DNA of 31,272 nucleotides, taken from positions 1 through 31,272 of the IMG/VR virus record IMGVR_UViG_3300028025_000606; one strand, given 5' to 3'. The notes under the pieces are model-generated. The model made no database searches. It saw only the letters and a list, made by a program, of their open reading frames with translations, and was not told the origin of the DNA. The position numbers were made by a program, and so were the translations under genes. Shown here one piece after another: positions 1-5,557 of this stretch. Source of the stretch: a virus. How positions within the stretch are numbered: position 1 is the first letter of the stretch; each line of letters opens with the position of its first letter.

Positions 1-133
1 GACATACGATCTTGTCGTTGAAGTCTTAGTAGATGGTGAGTGGACATACTATCAAGGCTTCAATACGCTTTCTAACGATTACGCATACTCAGAAGCTCGT
101 GCAGCAGAAAACCGCGCAAAGGCTGAACAATGA
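1..133 (+). CDS. C-terminal end of an unknown protein (partial)
   Basis: An open frame enters from the left edge in frame 2 and stops with TGA at 131-133. The visible end reads TYDLVVEVLVDGEWTYYQG and finishes SEARAAENRAKAEQ, so it is a beta-strand-like segment followed by a charged Ala-rich helix. The stop overlaps the ATG of the next gene at 130 in an ATGA arrangement, which supports real coding and translational coupling. No family is recognised and the start lies outside the window. Confidence 0.6.
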   Translation, partial: TYDLVVEVLVDGEWTYYQGFNTLSNDYAYSEARAAENRAKAEQ

Positions 134-327
134 AAACTAATATGCACAATTGGGAAGTTGCGGAAATTGTCTATGCCTTGCGATTACTGGCTGATAACTT
201 AGACAAGAAACCACGCACTACTCAGGAGCAGGAAATACTAGAGATTGCATACGAAGCCTTACTGGTAGCTCCTAGAGAAATTCACGAACTTGTTAATATT
301 TTAGAATCAAATGATAACTATGAATAA
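130..327 (+). CDS. hypothetical small protein, 65 aa
   Basis: A predicted all-helical acidic protein with no recognised family. The ATG at 130 overlaps the previous stop (ATGA) and has an AAAGG ribosome-binding site about eight bases upstream, so this start is preferred to the in-frame ATG at 142. It lies at the head of the visible early cluster upstream of the ERF annealing gene. Its 3' end overlaps the start of a tiny membrane-peptide gene at 320. The function is unknown. Confidence 0.6.
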   Translation: MKTNMHNWEVAEIVYALRLLADNLDKKPRTTQEQEILEIAYEALLVAPREIHELVNILESNDNYE

Positions 328-418
328 ATTGCTCAACACTAATGATTATTTTGCTCGTAAGCCATTACTTTGTGGTGTAATAATGGTTCTTCTATATATC
401 CTTGCGTGTTCATTATGA
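320..418 (+). CDS. tiny membrane peptide, 32 aa
   Basis: A short frame that encodes MNKLLNTNDYFARKPL followed by a hydrophobic stretch (LCGVIMVLLYILACSL), giving one probable membrane helix at the C-terminus with basic residues before it. The ATG at 320 overlaps the upstream stop by eight bases, and its TGA at 416-418 overlaps the next ATG at 415 (ATGA). The double overlap is the main reason for calling it. It has no ribosome-binding site of its own and probably depends on coupling. Function unknown. Confidence 0.45.
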   Translation: MNKLLNTNDYFARKPLLCGVIMVLLYILACSL

Positions 419-585
419 CCGATGAAAAGAACATTTTATACAAGAAAGACTACGTTACGGCTGCTAAGACGGACATTAGAAAGACTTTCGCTAAATATAG
501 AAAGGAGCAAAAACAGACTCAGAAAATATCAACTATTGAGAAAACACAACCTACCAATATTGTTCAGTATAAAAAATTCAGATAA
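415..585 (+). CDS. hypothetical basic protein, 56 aa
   Basis: Begins MTDEKNILYKKDYVTAAK and is rich in Lys, Gln and Thr, with no cysteine pairs and no membrane segment. An upstream in-frame codon at 370 would add 15 residues, but the ATG at 415 overlaps the preceding stop in an ATGA junction and is the better start. It lies 13 bases before the ERF gene, probably in the same transcript. No family is recognised; the charge suggests nucleic-acid contact, which is only a guess. Confidence 0.5.
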   Translation: MTDEKNILYKKDYVTAAKTDIRKTFAKYRKEQKQTQKISTIEKTQPTNIVQYKKFR

Positions 586-598
586 ATAGGAATCTACT

Positions 599-1261
599 AT
601 GAATAACGACTATCAATTACAAGAGCAGCACGAGCAGCAGCAATGGCACGTTTACAGCAAACTACAAAAAGCCAGAGTATTACTACAAGAACAGCCATTA
701 AAAAAGTCAGGCTTTAACTCATTCGCAGGATTCAAATACTTTGAACTTGCAGACTTCCTGCCTAGCATTAACGTCATCTTTGACAATCTAGGTCTATGTT
801 CAGTCTTTAGCATAATTGATGGTAAAGCTACCCTTCGTATCGTTGACTCAGAGTCTGGTGGAGTGATTTACTTTTCTAGTCCTATAGCAGAAGCAGGAGC
901 AGGTAAAGCACCTCCTATACAGGCTCTAGGATCGATGCATACATACCTTCGTCGTTATTTGATGCTCAATGCGCTAGAGATTACAGAACATGACGCTGTG
1001 GACGCTACGATCAAGAAAGACGAACCTAAGTCAGCCAAGCCCATTACCGTAGATGTATTCGATAGCATGGATGATAAGACTAAAGAACTCATTGAAAACA
1101 TAGCTATGGATGTACGTATGCTTATGGAACGTAATGATATGCAAGGAGTCATTGATTACATTAATCTGCAAGAGTTTGATGCAGATTCTAAGACAGCATT
1201 TTGGAGTAGGCTAGAAAGTAGTGAACGCAGCAAAATCAAGAAATTTTCAACAGGGAAATAA
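599..1261 (+). CDS. erf: ERF-family single-strand annealing protein
   Basis: Phage recombinase that anneals complementary single strands during replication, repair or genome circularisation. Residues about 20-140 follow the ERF pattern: helices around KLQKARVLL, a core GFKYFELADFLPSINVIF with DNLGL, a beta section (ATLRIVDSESGGVIYF), then PIQALGSMHTYLRRYLML and a closing EHDAVDA. The remaining 80 residues form a charged helical tail. The ATG has TAGGA eight bases upstream. It stands one base before a gene with an SSB-like tail, making a recombination pair. The family call is by residue pattern only, but the pattern is typical in length and order. Confidence 0.85.
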   Translation: MNNDYQLQEQHEQQQWHVYSKLQKARVLLQEQPLKKSGFNSFAGFKYFELADFLPSINVIFDNLGLCSVFSIIDGKATLRIVDSESGGVIYFSSPIAEAGAGKAPPIQALGSMHTYLRRYLMLNALEITEHDAVDATIKKDEPKSAKPITVDVFDSMDDKTKELIENIAMDVRMLMERNDMQGVIDYINLQEFDADSKTAFWSRLESSERSKIKKFSTGK

Positions 1262-1262
1262 T

Positions 1263-1520
1263 ATGACTGAATACGATAATACAGACCGTGGTGTTTTATA
1301 TCGCAATGAGAATAAAACCTCTGAGAACCATCCAGACTACTCAGGTAGCGTTAATGTAGCTGGTGCTGATTACTGGCTATCAGGCTGGCTTAAAGAGTCT
1401 AAGAAAGATGGTAAGAAGTTCTTTAGCTTGTCGGTACGTCCTAAAGGTGATCTTAAGCCAGTAAACAAGCCAGTTAAAACTGCTGAACCGGATGACTTTG
1501 ACCAAAGTATTCCCTTCTGA
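1263..1520 (+). CDS. small OB-like protein with SSB-type acidic C-terminus
   Basis: 85 residues. The middle (GSVNVAGADYWLSGWLKES, then KKFFSLSVRPKGD) looks like a compact beta-barrel of the DUF736-like kind found beside phage recombination genes. The last residues, EPDDFDQSIPF, mimic the acidic tip of bacterial SSB, which ends in DDDIPF and docks partner proteins. A role as ssDNA-binding partner of the ERF protein is inferred from the tip and the position. The ATG at 1263 is preceded by AGGGAAA; the in-frame start at 1221 lies inside erf and is not needed. A rho-independent terminator follows. Confidence 0.7.
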   Translation: MTEYDNTDRGVLYRNENKTSENHPDYSGSVNVAGADYWLSGWLKESKKDGKKFFSLSVRPKGDLKPVNKPVKTAEPDDFDQSIPF

Positions 1521-1526
1521 TCTCTC

Positions 1527-1544
1527 GCCACTCTCCTCCGTGGC
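1527..1544 (+). promoter_or_regulatory. small stem-loop with pyrimidine-rich loop
   Basis: GCCAC and GTGGC form a five-base-pair stem around the eight-base loop TCTCCTCC. It lies just after the SSB-like gene and just before the terminator. The loop CTCC is complementary to the GGAG ribosome-binding site of the next gene at 1580-1583. Whether it folds in RNA or regulates anything is unknown. Confidence 0.3.
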
Positions 1545-1548
1545 TTTA

Positions 1549-1574
1549 ACAGGGGCTTCGGCTCCTGTCTTTTT
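1549..1574 (+). terminator. rho-independent terminator with UUCG loop
   Basis: ACAGGGGC and GCTCCTGT pair over eight positions, one of them G-T, and close a TTCG tetraloop flanked by C and G, the especially stable cUUCGg form. One C and then five Ts (1570-1574) follow. This is a strong intrinsic terminator for the plus-strand transcript through erf. The HTH gene starts 15 bases later, so the terminator must either leak or be followed by a separate promoter; no clear promoter is visible in the gap. Confidence 0.85.
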
Positions 1575-1588
1575 ATTCTGGAGTAACT

Positions 1589-1780
1589 ATGAAATTATTA
1601 GATTTTATTAAAGAACGCTATAAAGTAAAAAACGATGCTGAACTTAGCCGTTTATTAAAAACAAAAGCACCGACAATAAGCAAGATTCGTAGCGGAGCAG
1701 TTAATGTTTCATCAGATATGATTTTAAGAATCCATGAGACATTTAAAATTCCAGTTAAACAAATACGTGAATTGTTATGA
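1589..1780 (+). CDS. Cro/C1-type HTH protein
   Basis: 63 residues, almost entirely a helix-turn-helix domain: DFIKERYKVKNDAELSRLL, then TKAPTISKIRSG as turn and recognition helix, then SSDMILRIHETFKIPVKQIREL. This resembles single-domain phage Cro/C1-like DNA-binding proteins. The start has GGAG five bases upstream. It directly follows a strong terminator, so it heads a new run of small genes. It may regulate phage promoters, but no operator is identified, and nothing else in the window indicates lysogeny. Confidence 0.75.
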   Translation: MKLLDFIKERYKVKNDAELSRLLKTKAPTISKIRSGAVNVSSDMILRIHETFKIPVKQIRELL

Positions 1781-1971
1781 AAGTGCTAACGTATTTAATA
1801 GCGTTTTTAGGGGCTATATGGCTGTTTTCTAGCATAGCCACTACCAAAGCTCAGGAAGCCTATAGAAAAGGCTACAGGGACGGTTTTAATGCGTTGGCGG
1901 TGGATAATCAATGCGCTGCATGGCTAATGACATCTAATATTAAAGAAGCTAAAGAGAGAATATGTAAATGA
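1777..1971 (+). CDS. small single-TM protein, 64 aa
   Basis: An N-terminal hydrophobic helix (about residues 3-20, VLTYLIAFLGAIWLFSSIA) is followed by a soluble segment with AYRKGYRDGFNAL and two cysteines. It could be an anchored inner-membrane protein facing the periplasm or a secreted one. The ATG overlaps the stop of the HTH gene (ATGA), and its own stop overlaps the next ATG, so it is probably translated by coupling. Function unknown. Confidence 0.6.
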   Translation: MKVLTYLIAFLGAIWLFSSIATTKAQEAYRKGYRDGFNALAVDNQCAAWLMTSNIKEAKERICK

Positions 1972-2186
1972 ATTGTCCTGACTGCAATAATAAATCTTAT
2001 GTATTAGAAACTAGGAAAAGAAAAAATTTTATGTCGAGACGTTATGAATGTGCTAATTGCAAACAAAAATTTATAACTCACGAAACCATTTCTACAGTTG
2101 GAATTAGAGTTACTAATCGAATATACACAAAAGAACACATGGAAGCTATGCGATCAAAAAGCACAAGGGGGAAAGTTGTTAACTAG
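1968..2186 (+). CDS. NrdR-like zinc-ribbon protein
   Basis: 72 residues. Two CxxC knuckles (MNCPDC at residues 3-6 and CANC near 28-31) surround a basic segment ETRKRKNFMSRRYE and lead into QKFITHETIS. This matches the zinc-ribbon found at the N-terminus of the ribonucleotide-reductase repressor NrdR and in small phage regulators; the ATP-cone domain of NrdR is absent. Likely a nucleic-acid-binding phage regulator. The ATG overlaps the preceding stop, and the 3' end overlaps another zinc-finger gene in a different frame. Confidence 0.65.
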   Translation: MNCPDCNNKSYVLETRKRKNFMSRRYECANCKQKFITHETISTVGIRVTNRIYTKEHMEAMRSKSTRGKVVN

Positions 2187-2373
2187 ATTCTGTACTAATT
2201 GCCAATCAACTAGAGATGTACAAGGTGGCACTTTCCGCAAGACTAAGACAAGTGGTCGTTGGTTATGTCAGCCATGTTCTGAGCGTAAGACCGAAAGCAT
2301 TTATACAAATAAGTCTGGCAGGGTTGCTGATGTAAAAACTATTATGGAAAAACTATATCGGAGAGCAGCATGA
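2176..2373 (+). CDS. second zinc-finger protein, TTG start
   Basis: Reading from the TTG at 2176 the protein is (M)LTRFCTNCQSTRDVQ... with CTNC and CQPC forming a four-cysteine zinc site around GGTFRKTKTSGRW, then a basic tail to KLYRRAA. An ATG-started frame at 2098 exists, but its first 26 codons lie inside the preceding gene. The TTG has an AAGGGGGA ribosome-binding site four bases upstream, so I prefer it. The two neighbouring zinc-ribbon genes overlap by 11 bases. Probably nucleic-acid-binding; exact role unknown. Confidence 0.6.
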   Translation: MLTRFCTNCQSTRDVQGGTFRKTKTSGRWLCQPCSERKTESIYTNKSGRVADVKTIMEKLYRRAA

Positions 2374-2567
2374 CATGGGTTAAGACGTATTCAGGCGGTA
2401 AGCCTAACTATACTGAGCCAAAAGAATGGGTTGGGCTGACGGATGATGAGGCTGATGTATTAATAGTTAATGCTGGATTTACTAAAGAAGATTTATTAAG
2501 ACTTGGTTCTTTAATAGCAGAACTTACAATTGATGTTGAAGAAAAGCTAAAAGAAAAAAATGCCTAA
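2370..2567 (+). CDS. hypothetical acidic protein, 65 aa
   Basis: Begins MTWVKTYSGGKPNYTEPKEW followed by VGLTDDEADVLIVNAG and an amphipathic helical end rich in Glu and Lys. The start overlaps the previous stop (ATGA) and has GGAGAG upstream. The stop lies inside the next gene by eight bases. No family is recognised. It is one of several short soluble proteins between the HTH gene and the MazG-like gene. Confidence 0.6.
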   Translation: MTWVKTYSGGKPNYTEPKEWVGLTDDEADVLIVNAGFTKEDLLRLGSLIAELTIDVEEKLKEKNA

Positions 2568-2790
2568 GAAAAAGATTGATTACGACTGGCAAGCCGTTAT
2601 AGATGGCAACCGTACAGGTATCATTAACGTCATTAACGGTATTCGTAGGGGTGAAGTTGATGAGCTAGAACTAGAAAAACTTAACAATTTTGTTCAGTTT
2701 TCACTAGCGTTAATGCAGTTGTCAGGTCCTACTAAATGGGCGCAAGCTAAGTTAAACGCTGAAATGATGCATTACTTAAAAGGAGAGTAA
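2560..2790 (+). CDS. hypothetical helical protein, 76 aa
   Basis: Starts with the basic run MPKKKIDYDW, then IDGNRTGIINVINGIRRGEV and a long helical half (LEKLNNFVQFSLALMQLSG). No cysteines or membrane helices and no recognised family. It overlaps the upstream gene by eight bases, and its stop is one base before the TTG start of the MazG-like gene, so expression is probably coupled. Confidence 0.6.
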   Translation: MPKKKIDYDWQAVIDGNRTGIINVINGIRRGEVDELELEKLNNFVQFSLALMQLSGPTKWAQAKLNAEMMHYLKGE

Positions 2791-2791
2791 C

Positions 2792-3112
2792 TTGAGTTGG
2801 AATATTATTGAAATGGACGTTATTCGGTGGTCTGAAGAACGTGGAATTATCCCGAATAGCACATCAGTAGCTCAATATCGCAAAGCCCAAGAGGAGATGC
2901 ATGAACTACACACAGCTCTTATCAACAGAAACCGCGCAGACATTATTGATGGACTTGGCGACGTTCTTGTATGTCTCATTAATGTTGCTGCTCTTGAGAA
3001 TGTCGATCTAACCCATTGTTTAAAGTCTGCTTACGATGAGATTAAAGATCGTAAAGGACACATGAACGCAGGTGGTATCTTCGTCAAGGAACCTCAATCA
3101 CCTGACCTCTGA
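2792..3112 (+). CDS. MazG-like nucleotide pyrophosphohydrolase
   Basis: All-alpha NTP pyrophosphatase fold. An EExxE motif at residues 34-38 (QEEMHEL), the DGLGD motif at 53-57 followed by VLVCLINVA, and KDRKGHMNAGGIFVKE at 86-100 are the metal- and substrate-binding signatures of MazG/dUTPase-type enzymes. Such phage enzymes hydrolyse nucleoside triphosphates or alarmone-like nucleotides; the substrate here is unknown. The start is TTG, preceded by AGGAGAG within the end of the previous gene. It is the last plus-strand gene, and its final 29 bases overlap the opposite-strand phosphoesterase gene. Confidence 0.75.
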   Translation: MSWNIIEMDVIRWSEERGIIPNSTSVAQYRKAQEEMHELHTALINRNRADIIDGLGDVLVCLINVAALENVDLTHCLKSAYDEIKDRKGHMNAGGIFVKEPQSPDL

Positions 3113-4040
3113 AGTACACTAGACCCTCGGAGATAACCTCGCATAGTTCTGGAGGCATGAGCTTTCCCTCCCAAAAGGTGAGAACAGCAAAACCTGACCG
3201 CCAGTTCTTAGGGTTATCCTCCGCATAATCAAACGCAGGATCATCTAAGTTAGCCATAGTGCCTGTATCTACACCGTATCTCGTACCATTGTAGTCAGTC
3301 CACGGAGTTACCTTTAAACTATGAAGATGCCCTGTGACTATAGACGTACCTGATTTCAACGCATTGTTATATACCGCATGGATGCCATTATGATAACGAT
3401 GCTTAATCATTGTATGCTCGTTGACCATTAATGACGTAGAGAACTTCCATCGAGGAAAGTGATCCGCTAGGTTCATTCCTTTAACGCCTTCAAATGCAGT
3501 CCCTACCTGAGACGCTAGACGAGTGTTAAAGCGTAGATCGTGATTACCCCATGTCCAATGTAGTTTGGCACTCTTAGATGCGCTCTCAATCTCGTATAGA
3601 CGATCTGTACACGCTTCTAGTTCTTGTTTTACGCTAGGAGTAGAGTTCCAACCTATCGGACCATAACGACTAATACCAGCACCGTCAAATACATCGCCAT
3701 TCATAACGATCATCTTCGGCTTTAATTCAGGTATTAACTTAACGAAAGCCTTATGAGCCGTTGATATAATTCCAGGATAATAATGGCAGTCTGAAGCTAC
3801 CATAATCACGCCATTTTCTAGCTCTGCTTTAGTTCTAATCCCATTGCCAGCATACATAATCTTAAAGTCTGGACTTCTTGGGCTATTGCCAACAAGCATT
3901 TTCCCTGTTTTTGCTTCTAGTTTTCTTCGTCTGGCATTAACGCCTCTAAGACTCATGCCTGATGCTTTACTCACTTCATTTGCGCTACCGAATTTATCCC
4001 AAAACCCCATAAATTCTTCATCAGTCAATTTAACAGACAT
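3084..4040 (-). CDS. HTH plus calcineurin-like metallophosphoesterase
   Basis: 318 residues in two parts. Residues about 6-45 form a putative helix-turn-helix (FWDKFGSANEVSKASGMSLRG then VNARRRKLE). From about 77 onward is a metallophosphoesterase: DCH at 84-86, GDVFDG at 115-120, GNHDLR at 165-170, and GHLH at 237-240, the standard dimetal ligands of the calcineurin fold. Phages use such enzymes in DNA processing or phosphate removal; the substrate is unknown. The start has AAGGTGA upstream, and its ATG overlaps the stop of the preceding Cys-rich gene (TAATG). It is the last gene of the minus-strand block and converges on the MazG-like gene. Confidence 0.85.
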   Translation of the reverse strand: MSVKLTDEEFMGFWDKFGSANEVSKASGMSLRGVNARRRKLEAKTGKMLVGNSPRSPDFKIMYAGNGIRTKAELENGVIMVASDCHYYPGIISTAHKAFVKLIPELKPKMIVMNGDVFDGAGISRYGPIGWNSTPSVKQELEACTDRLYEIESASKSAKLHWTWGNHDLRFNTRLASQVGTAFEGVKGMNLADHFPRWKFSTSLMVNEHTMIKHRYHNGIHAVYNNALKSGTSIVTGHLHSLKVTPWTDYNGTRYGVDTGTMANLDDPAFDYAEDNPKNWRSGFAVLTFWEGKLMPPELCEVISEGLVYFRGQVIEVP

Positions 4041-4240
4041 TAGTTCACCTTACGAATAAATTCACCACACCAATCGGTACGCTCAGTCACAGGAAAGCAA
4101 CTCTCAAAGTTACCTTCTATTTCCATTAACGTAGGTGGGTATCGGTTGCAATAACCTAAGTCATCTTTAGGTTCGCAAGTATAGAAAGCGCAGCTAATAC
4201 ACGCTGGCATGCAGTCATCAGGGATTTTCTTAGTAGCCAT
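4040..4240 (-). CDS. Cys-rich small protein, 66 aa
   Basis: Seven cysteines in the order CMPACISC, then YTCEP, GYCNRYPP, SCFPV and DWCGEF. The C...CxxC...CxRYPP...DWCGE layout recurs in small phage and bacterial proteins thought to bind metal, but I know of no defined function. It is read after a 75-base AT-rich gap and directly before the phosphoesterase gene, whose start overlaps its stop. Confidence 0.65.
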   Translation of the reverse strand: MATKKIPDDCMPACISCAFYTCEPKDDLGYCNRYPPTLMEIEGNFESCFPVTERTDWCGEFIRKVN

Positions 4241-4315
4241 TACTTTAATAAGTTGTCACTAAGTATCAGAGCATATACCACAAGTGATATAAATTACAAT
4301 ATTAAAATGATGACA
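4241..4315 (-). promoter_or_regulatory. AT-rich intergenic gap, possible weak promoter
   Basis: This 75-base gap is among the longest non-coding stretches in the minus-strand block. On the minus strand it contains TTGTAA, 16 bases, then TATATG, a poor sigma70-like pair, ahead of the Cys-rich gene. There is no clear terminator. The match is weak and in AT-rich DNA could easily be chance. Confidence 0.2.
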
Positions 4316-4786
4316 TTATTTAATTAAGGCTTGTCTGGCTGCTTCGTATTGGCTGTAGCATTGTTTGAGGCTGGCTCTGAGTTCGTCTGCTTCTCTAGCG
4401 ATCCCGATAAGAACAGCCCCATCCTCTCTGTAAAGCTCTTTTCCGGTACAACCGTCTTTTCCATTACTGGCAGTCGTGGACACTCCACTACTCTCGGTGC
4501 GGTTGGGACGGTGCTGCAAGCTGTTAAGCAAAGCGGTATTACGAGCATTAACTTCTCTAAGTTCACGGTTCTTATCCTCTCGTAGCTTGTCTGCATTACC
4601 TTGCATTACCTGTTCTTTTTCCCGCATTAAAGCCACATTAGCAGCGTATTCCTCAGCTAACTTAGCCTTCTCTTTATCCCATTGAGCCTGAACCTTAGCT
4701 TGACCAGCCTCATCACCTTGCCAATGACCTGCACCATAAGCAAAGACTACTGCTAAGACTGATCCAGCTATGAAGTACGGATTCAT
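4316..4786 (-). CDS. Rz: Rz-like inner-membrane spanin
   Basis: Inner-membrane half of the spanin pair that fuses inner and outer membranes at the end of lysis. Residues 4-20 (YFIAGSVLAVVFAYGAG) form one N-terminal membrane anchor; residues 30-95 are a charged coiled-coil region (AQWDKEKAKLAEEYAAN, REKEQVMQGNADKLRED); two cysteines lie in the periplasmic end. Length (156) and layout match Rz proteins. Its ATG overlaps the stop of the 52-residue secreted peptide gene (ATGA). The whole o-spanin gene lies inside this gene in another frame, as in lambda. Confidence 0.85.
   Translation of the reverse strand: MNPYFIAGSVLAVVFAYGAGHWQGDEAGQAKVQAQWDKEKAKLAEEYAANVALMREKEQVMQGNADKLREDKNRELREVNARNTALLNSLQHRPNRTESSGVSTTASNGKDGCTGKELYREDGAVLIGIAREADELRASLKQCYSQYEAARQALIK
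4324..4566 (-). CDS. Rz1: Rz1-like outer-membrane spanin, nested in Rz
   Basis: Outer-membrane lipoprotein spanin. From a GTG at 4566 the protein begins (M)NLEKLMLVIPLCLTACST, a short lipoprotein signal with an LTAC lipobox, then a proline-containing periplasmic part (PTAPRVVECPRLP). The GTG has GAGAGGA about eight bases upstream. The ATG-started frame at 4596 would place ten extra polar residues before the signal and looks wrong; an ATG at 4548 would remove the basic n-region. The gene is entirely inside Rz, a recognised spanin arrangement. Confidence 0.8.
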   Translation of the reverse strand: MNLEKLMLVIPLCLTACSTVPTAPRVVECPRLPVMEKTVVPEKSFTERMGLFLSGSLEKQTNSEPASNNATANTKQPDKP

Positions 4787-4941
4787 TTAGTCGGAACCTT
4801 AGTACCTTCTAATTTCTTATGAACCTTAATTGTCTTACATACTTCCTTACCTTTTTCCTTGTGGCAGACTTTCTTCATTTCACCACCAGCAAAGGTTAAG
4901 TTTACAGTCAGCATCAGTAAAGTTATCAATGCAATTTTCAT
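4783..4941 (-). CDS. short secreted cationic protein, 52 aa
   Basis: Translation gives MKIALITLLMLTVNLTFAGG, then EMKKVCHKEKGKEVCKTIKV and HKKLEGTKVPTK. The first 18 residues look like a Sec signal peptide with cleavage after TFA. The mature part, about 34 residues, is strongly basic and has two cysteines that could form a disulphide in the periplasm. The ATG is two bases after the upstream stop with GGAG eight bases before it, and its TGA overlaps the Rz start. The position between a holin-like gene and Rz suggests a lysis-related role, but no family is recognised. Confidence 0.7.
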   Translation of the reverse strand: MKIALITLLMLTVNLTFAGGEMKKVCHKEKGKEVCKTIKVHKKLEGTKVPTK

Positions 4942-4943
4942 AA

Positions 4944-5354
4944 TTAAATCTCCGGTTGTGGTGCAGCAGGTGGAGCAGCTTTACCGCCAAAACCAACAGA
5001 TACAGCAGACGATAAAGGCTCTAACGATGGCTCTTGACGCACTACAGTCGTAGTCGTTGTCACTATAGGCTTAGGAAGCTCAGCCTGTTTCTCTATGCTC
5101 GATGGTGGTGGTACGAACTGAGGCAATGCATCCTTACCTTTGACAGCGATTAACGTAGCCAAAGCACCGAGAATGTACTTAGACATATCCGATAGCAATA
5201 GGAAGAACTGCTTATCTGCTGGAGCCATACCTGACATTGGCTGTGTCACAAATACAACGCTATACATAGACAGACTAGCCATCATCATTAGGATCATGCA
5301 AAAGCAGATACCAATGGCAAACTTTAGCCAAGCATTTAGACTTTCTTCGTTCAT
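4944..5354 (-). CDS. holin-like membrane protein
   Basis: 136 residues with two probable membrane helices, about residues 10-34 (LKFAIGICFCMILMMMASL) and 50-71 (FLLLSDMSKYILGALATLI), joined by QPMSGMAPADKQ, followed by a long Pro/Thr/Val-rich soluble tail. Size, helix number and position beside the endolysin and spanins fit a holin. I recall similar two-helix proteins in lysis regions of aquatic phages, but no diagnostic motif exists. Its ATG overlaps the stop of the lipoprotein gene. It is the best holin candidate here. Confidence 0.6.
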   Translation of the reverse strand: MNEESLNAWLKFAIGICFCMILMMMASLSMYSVVFVTQPMSGMAPADKQFFLLLSDMSKYILGALATLIAVKGKDALPQFVPPPSSIEKQAELPKPIVTTTTTVVRQEPSLEPLSSAVSVGFGGKAAPPAAPQPEI

Positions 5355-5557
5355 TTAGCCACCTTCTCAGGTTTAGTTACATCGTCAGGACAGGTTTGAG
5401 TAGCCGTACATATAGGTGGCTTACAATCTGTGGCTTCCCAGTTAGCAGGGTCTTGACACTTATATCGAAATCTATCCTGACAAGCACTAAGCACCAAGCA
5501 CATGGAGAGCATGGTCATAATGTTTCTTACGATCTTCGAGTCCAATTGTGCCCCCAT
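5351..5557 (-). CDS. Cys-rich phage lipoprotein
   Basis: A basic n-region (DSKIVRN), a hydrophobic core (IMTMLSMCLVL) and the lipobox LSAC mark an outer-membrane or periplasmic lipoprotein. The mature part has four more cysteines (YKC, DCKPPIC, QTC) and begins QDRFRYKCQDPANW, a pattern I associate with small proteins beside lysis genes of aquatic podoviruses. Start uncertain: the ATG at 5557 has no ribosome-binding site, a TTG at 5545 has GGGGG five bases upstream, and the ATG at 5518 loses the basic residues. It overlaps the endolysin 3' end. Function unknown. Confidence 0.65.
   Translation of the reverse strand: MGAQLDSKIVRNIMTMLSMCLVLSACQDRFRYKCQDPANWEATDCKPPICTATQTCPDDVTKPEKVAK

Noticed and set aside
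1589-1780. HTH protein as evidence for a lysogenic (temperate) phage
   Set aside because: No integrase, excisionase, paired repressor or operator repeats are visible in this window; single-domain HTH proteins also occur in lytic phages.
2098-2175. ATG-initiated extension of the second zinc-finger gene
   Set aside because: It lies entirely inside the preceding gene, adds no domain, and the TTG at 2176 has a far better ribosome site.
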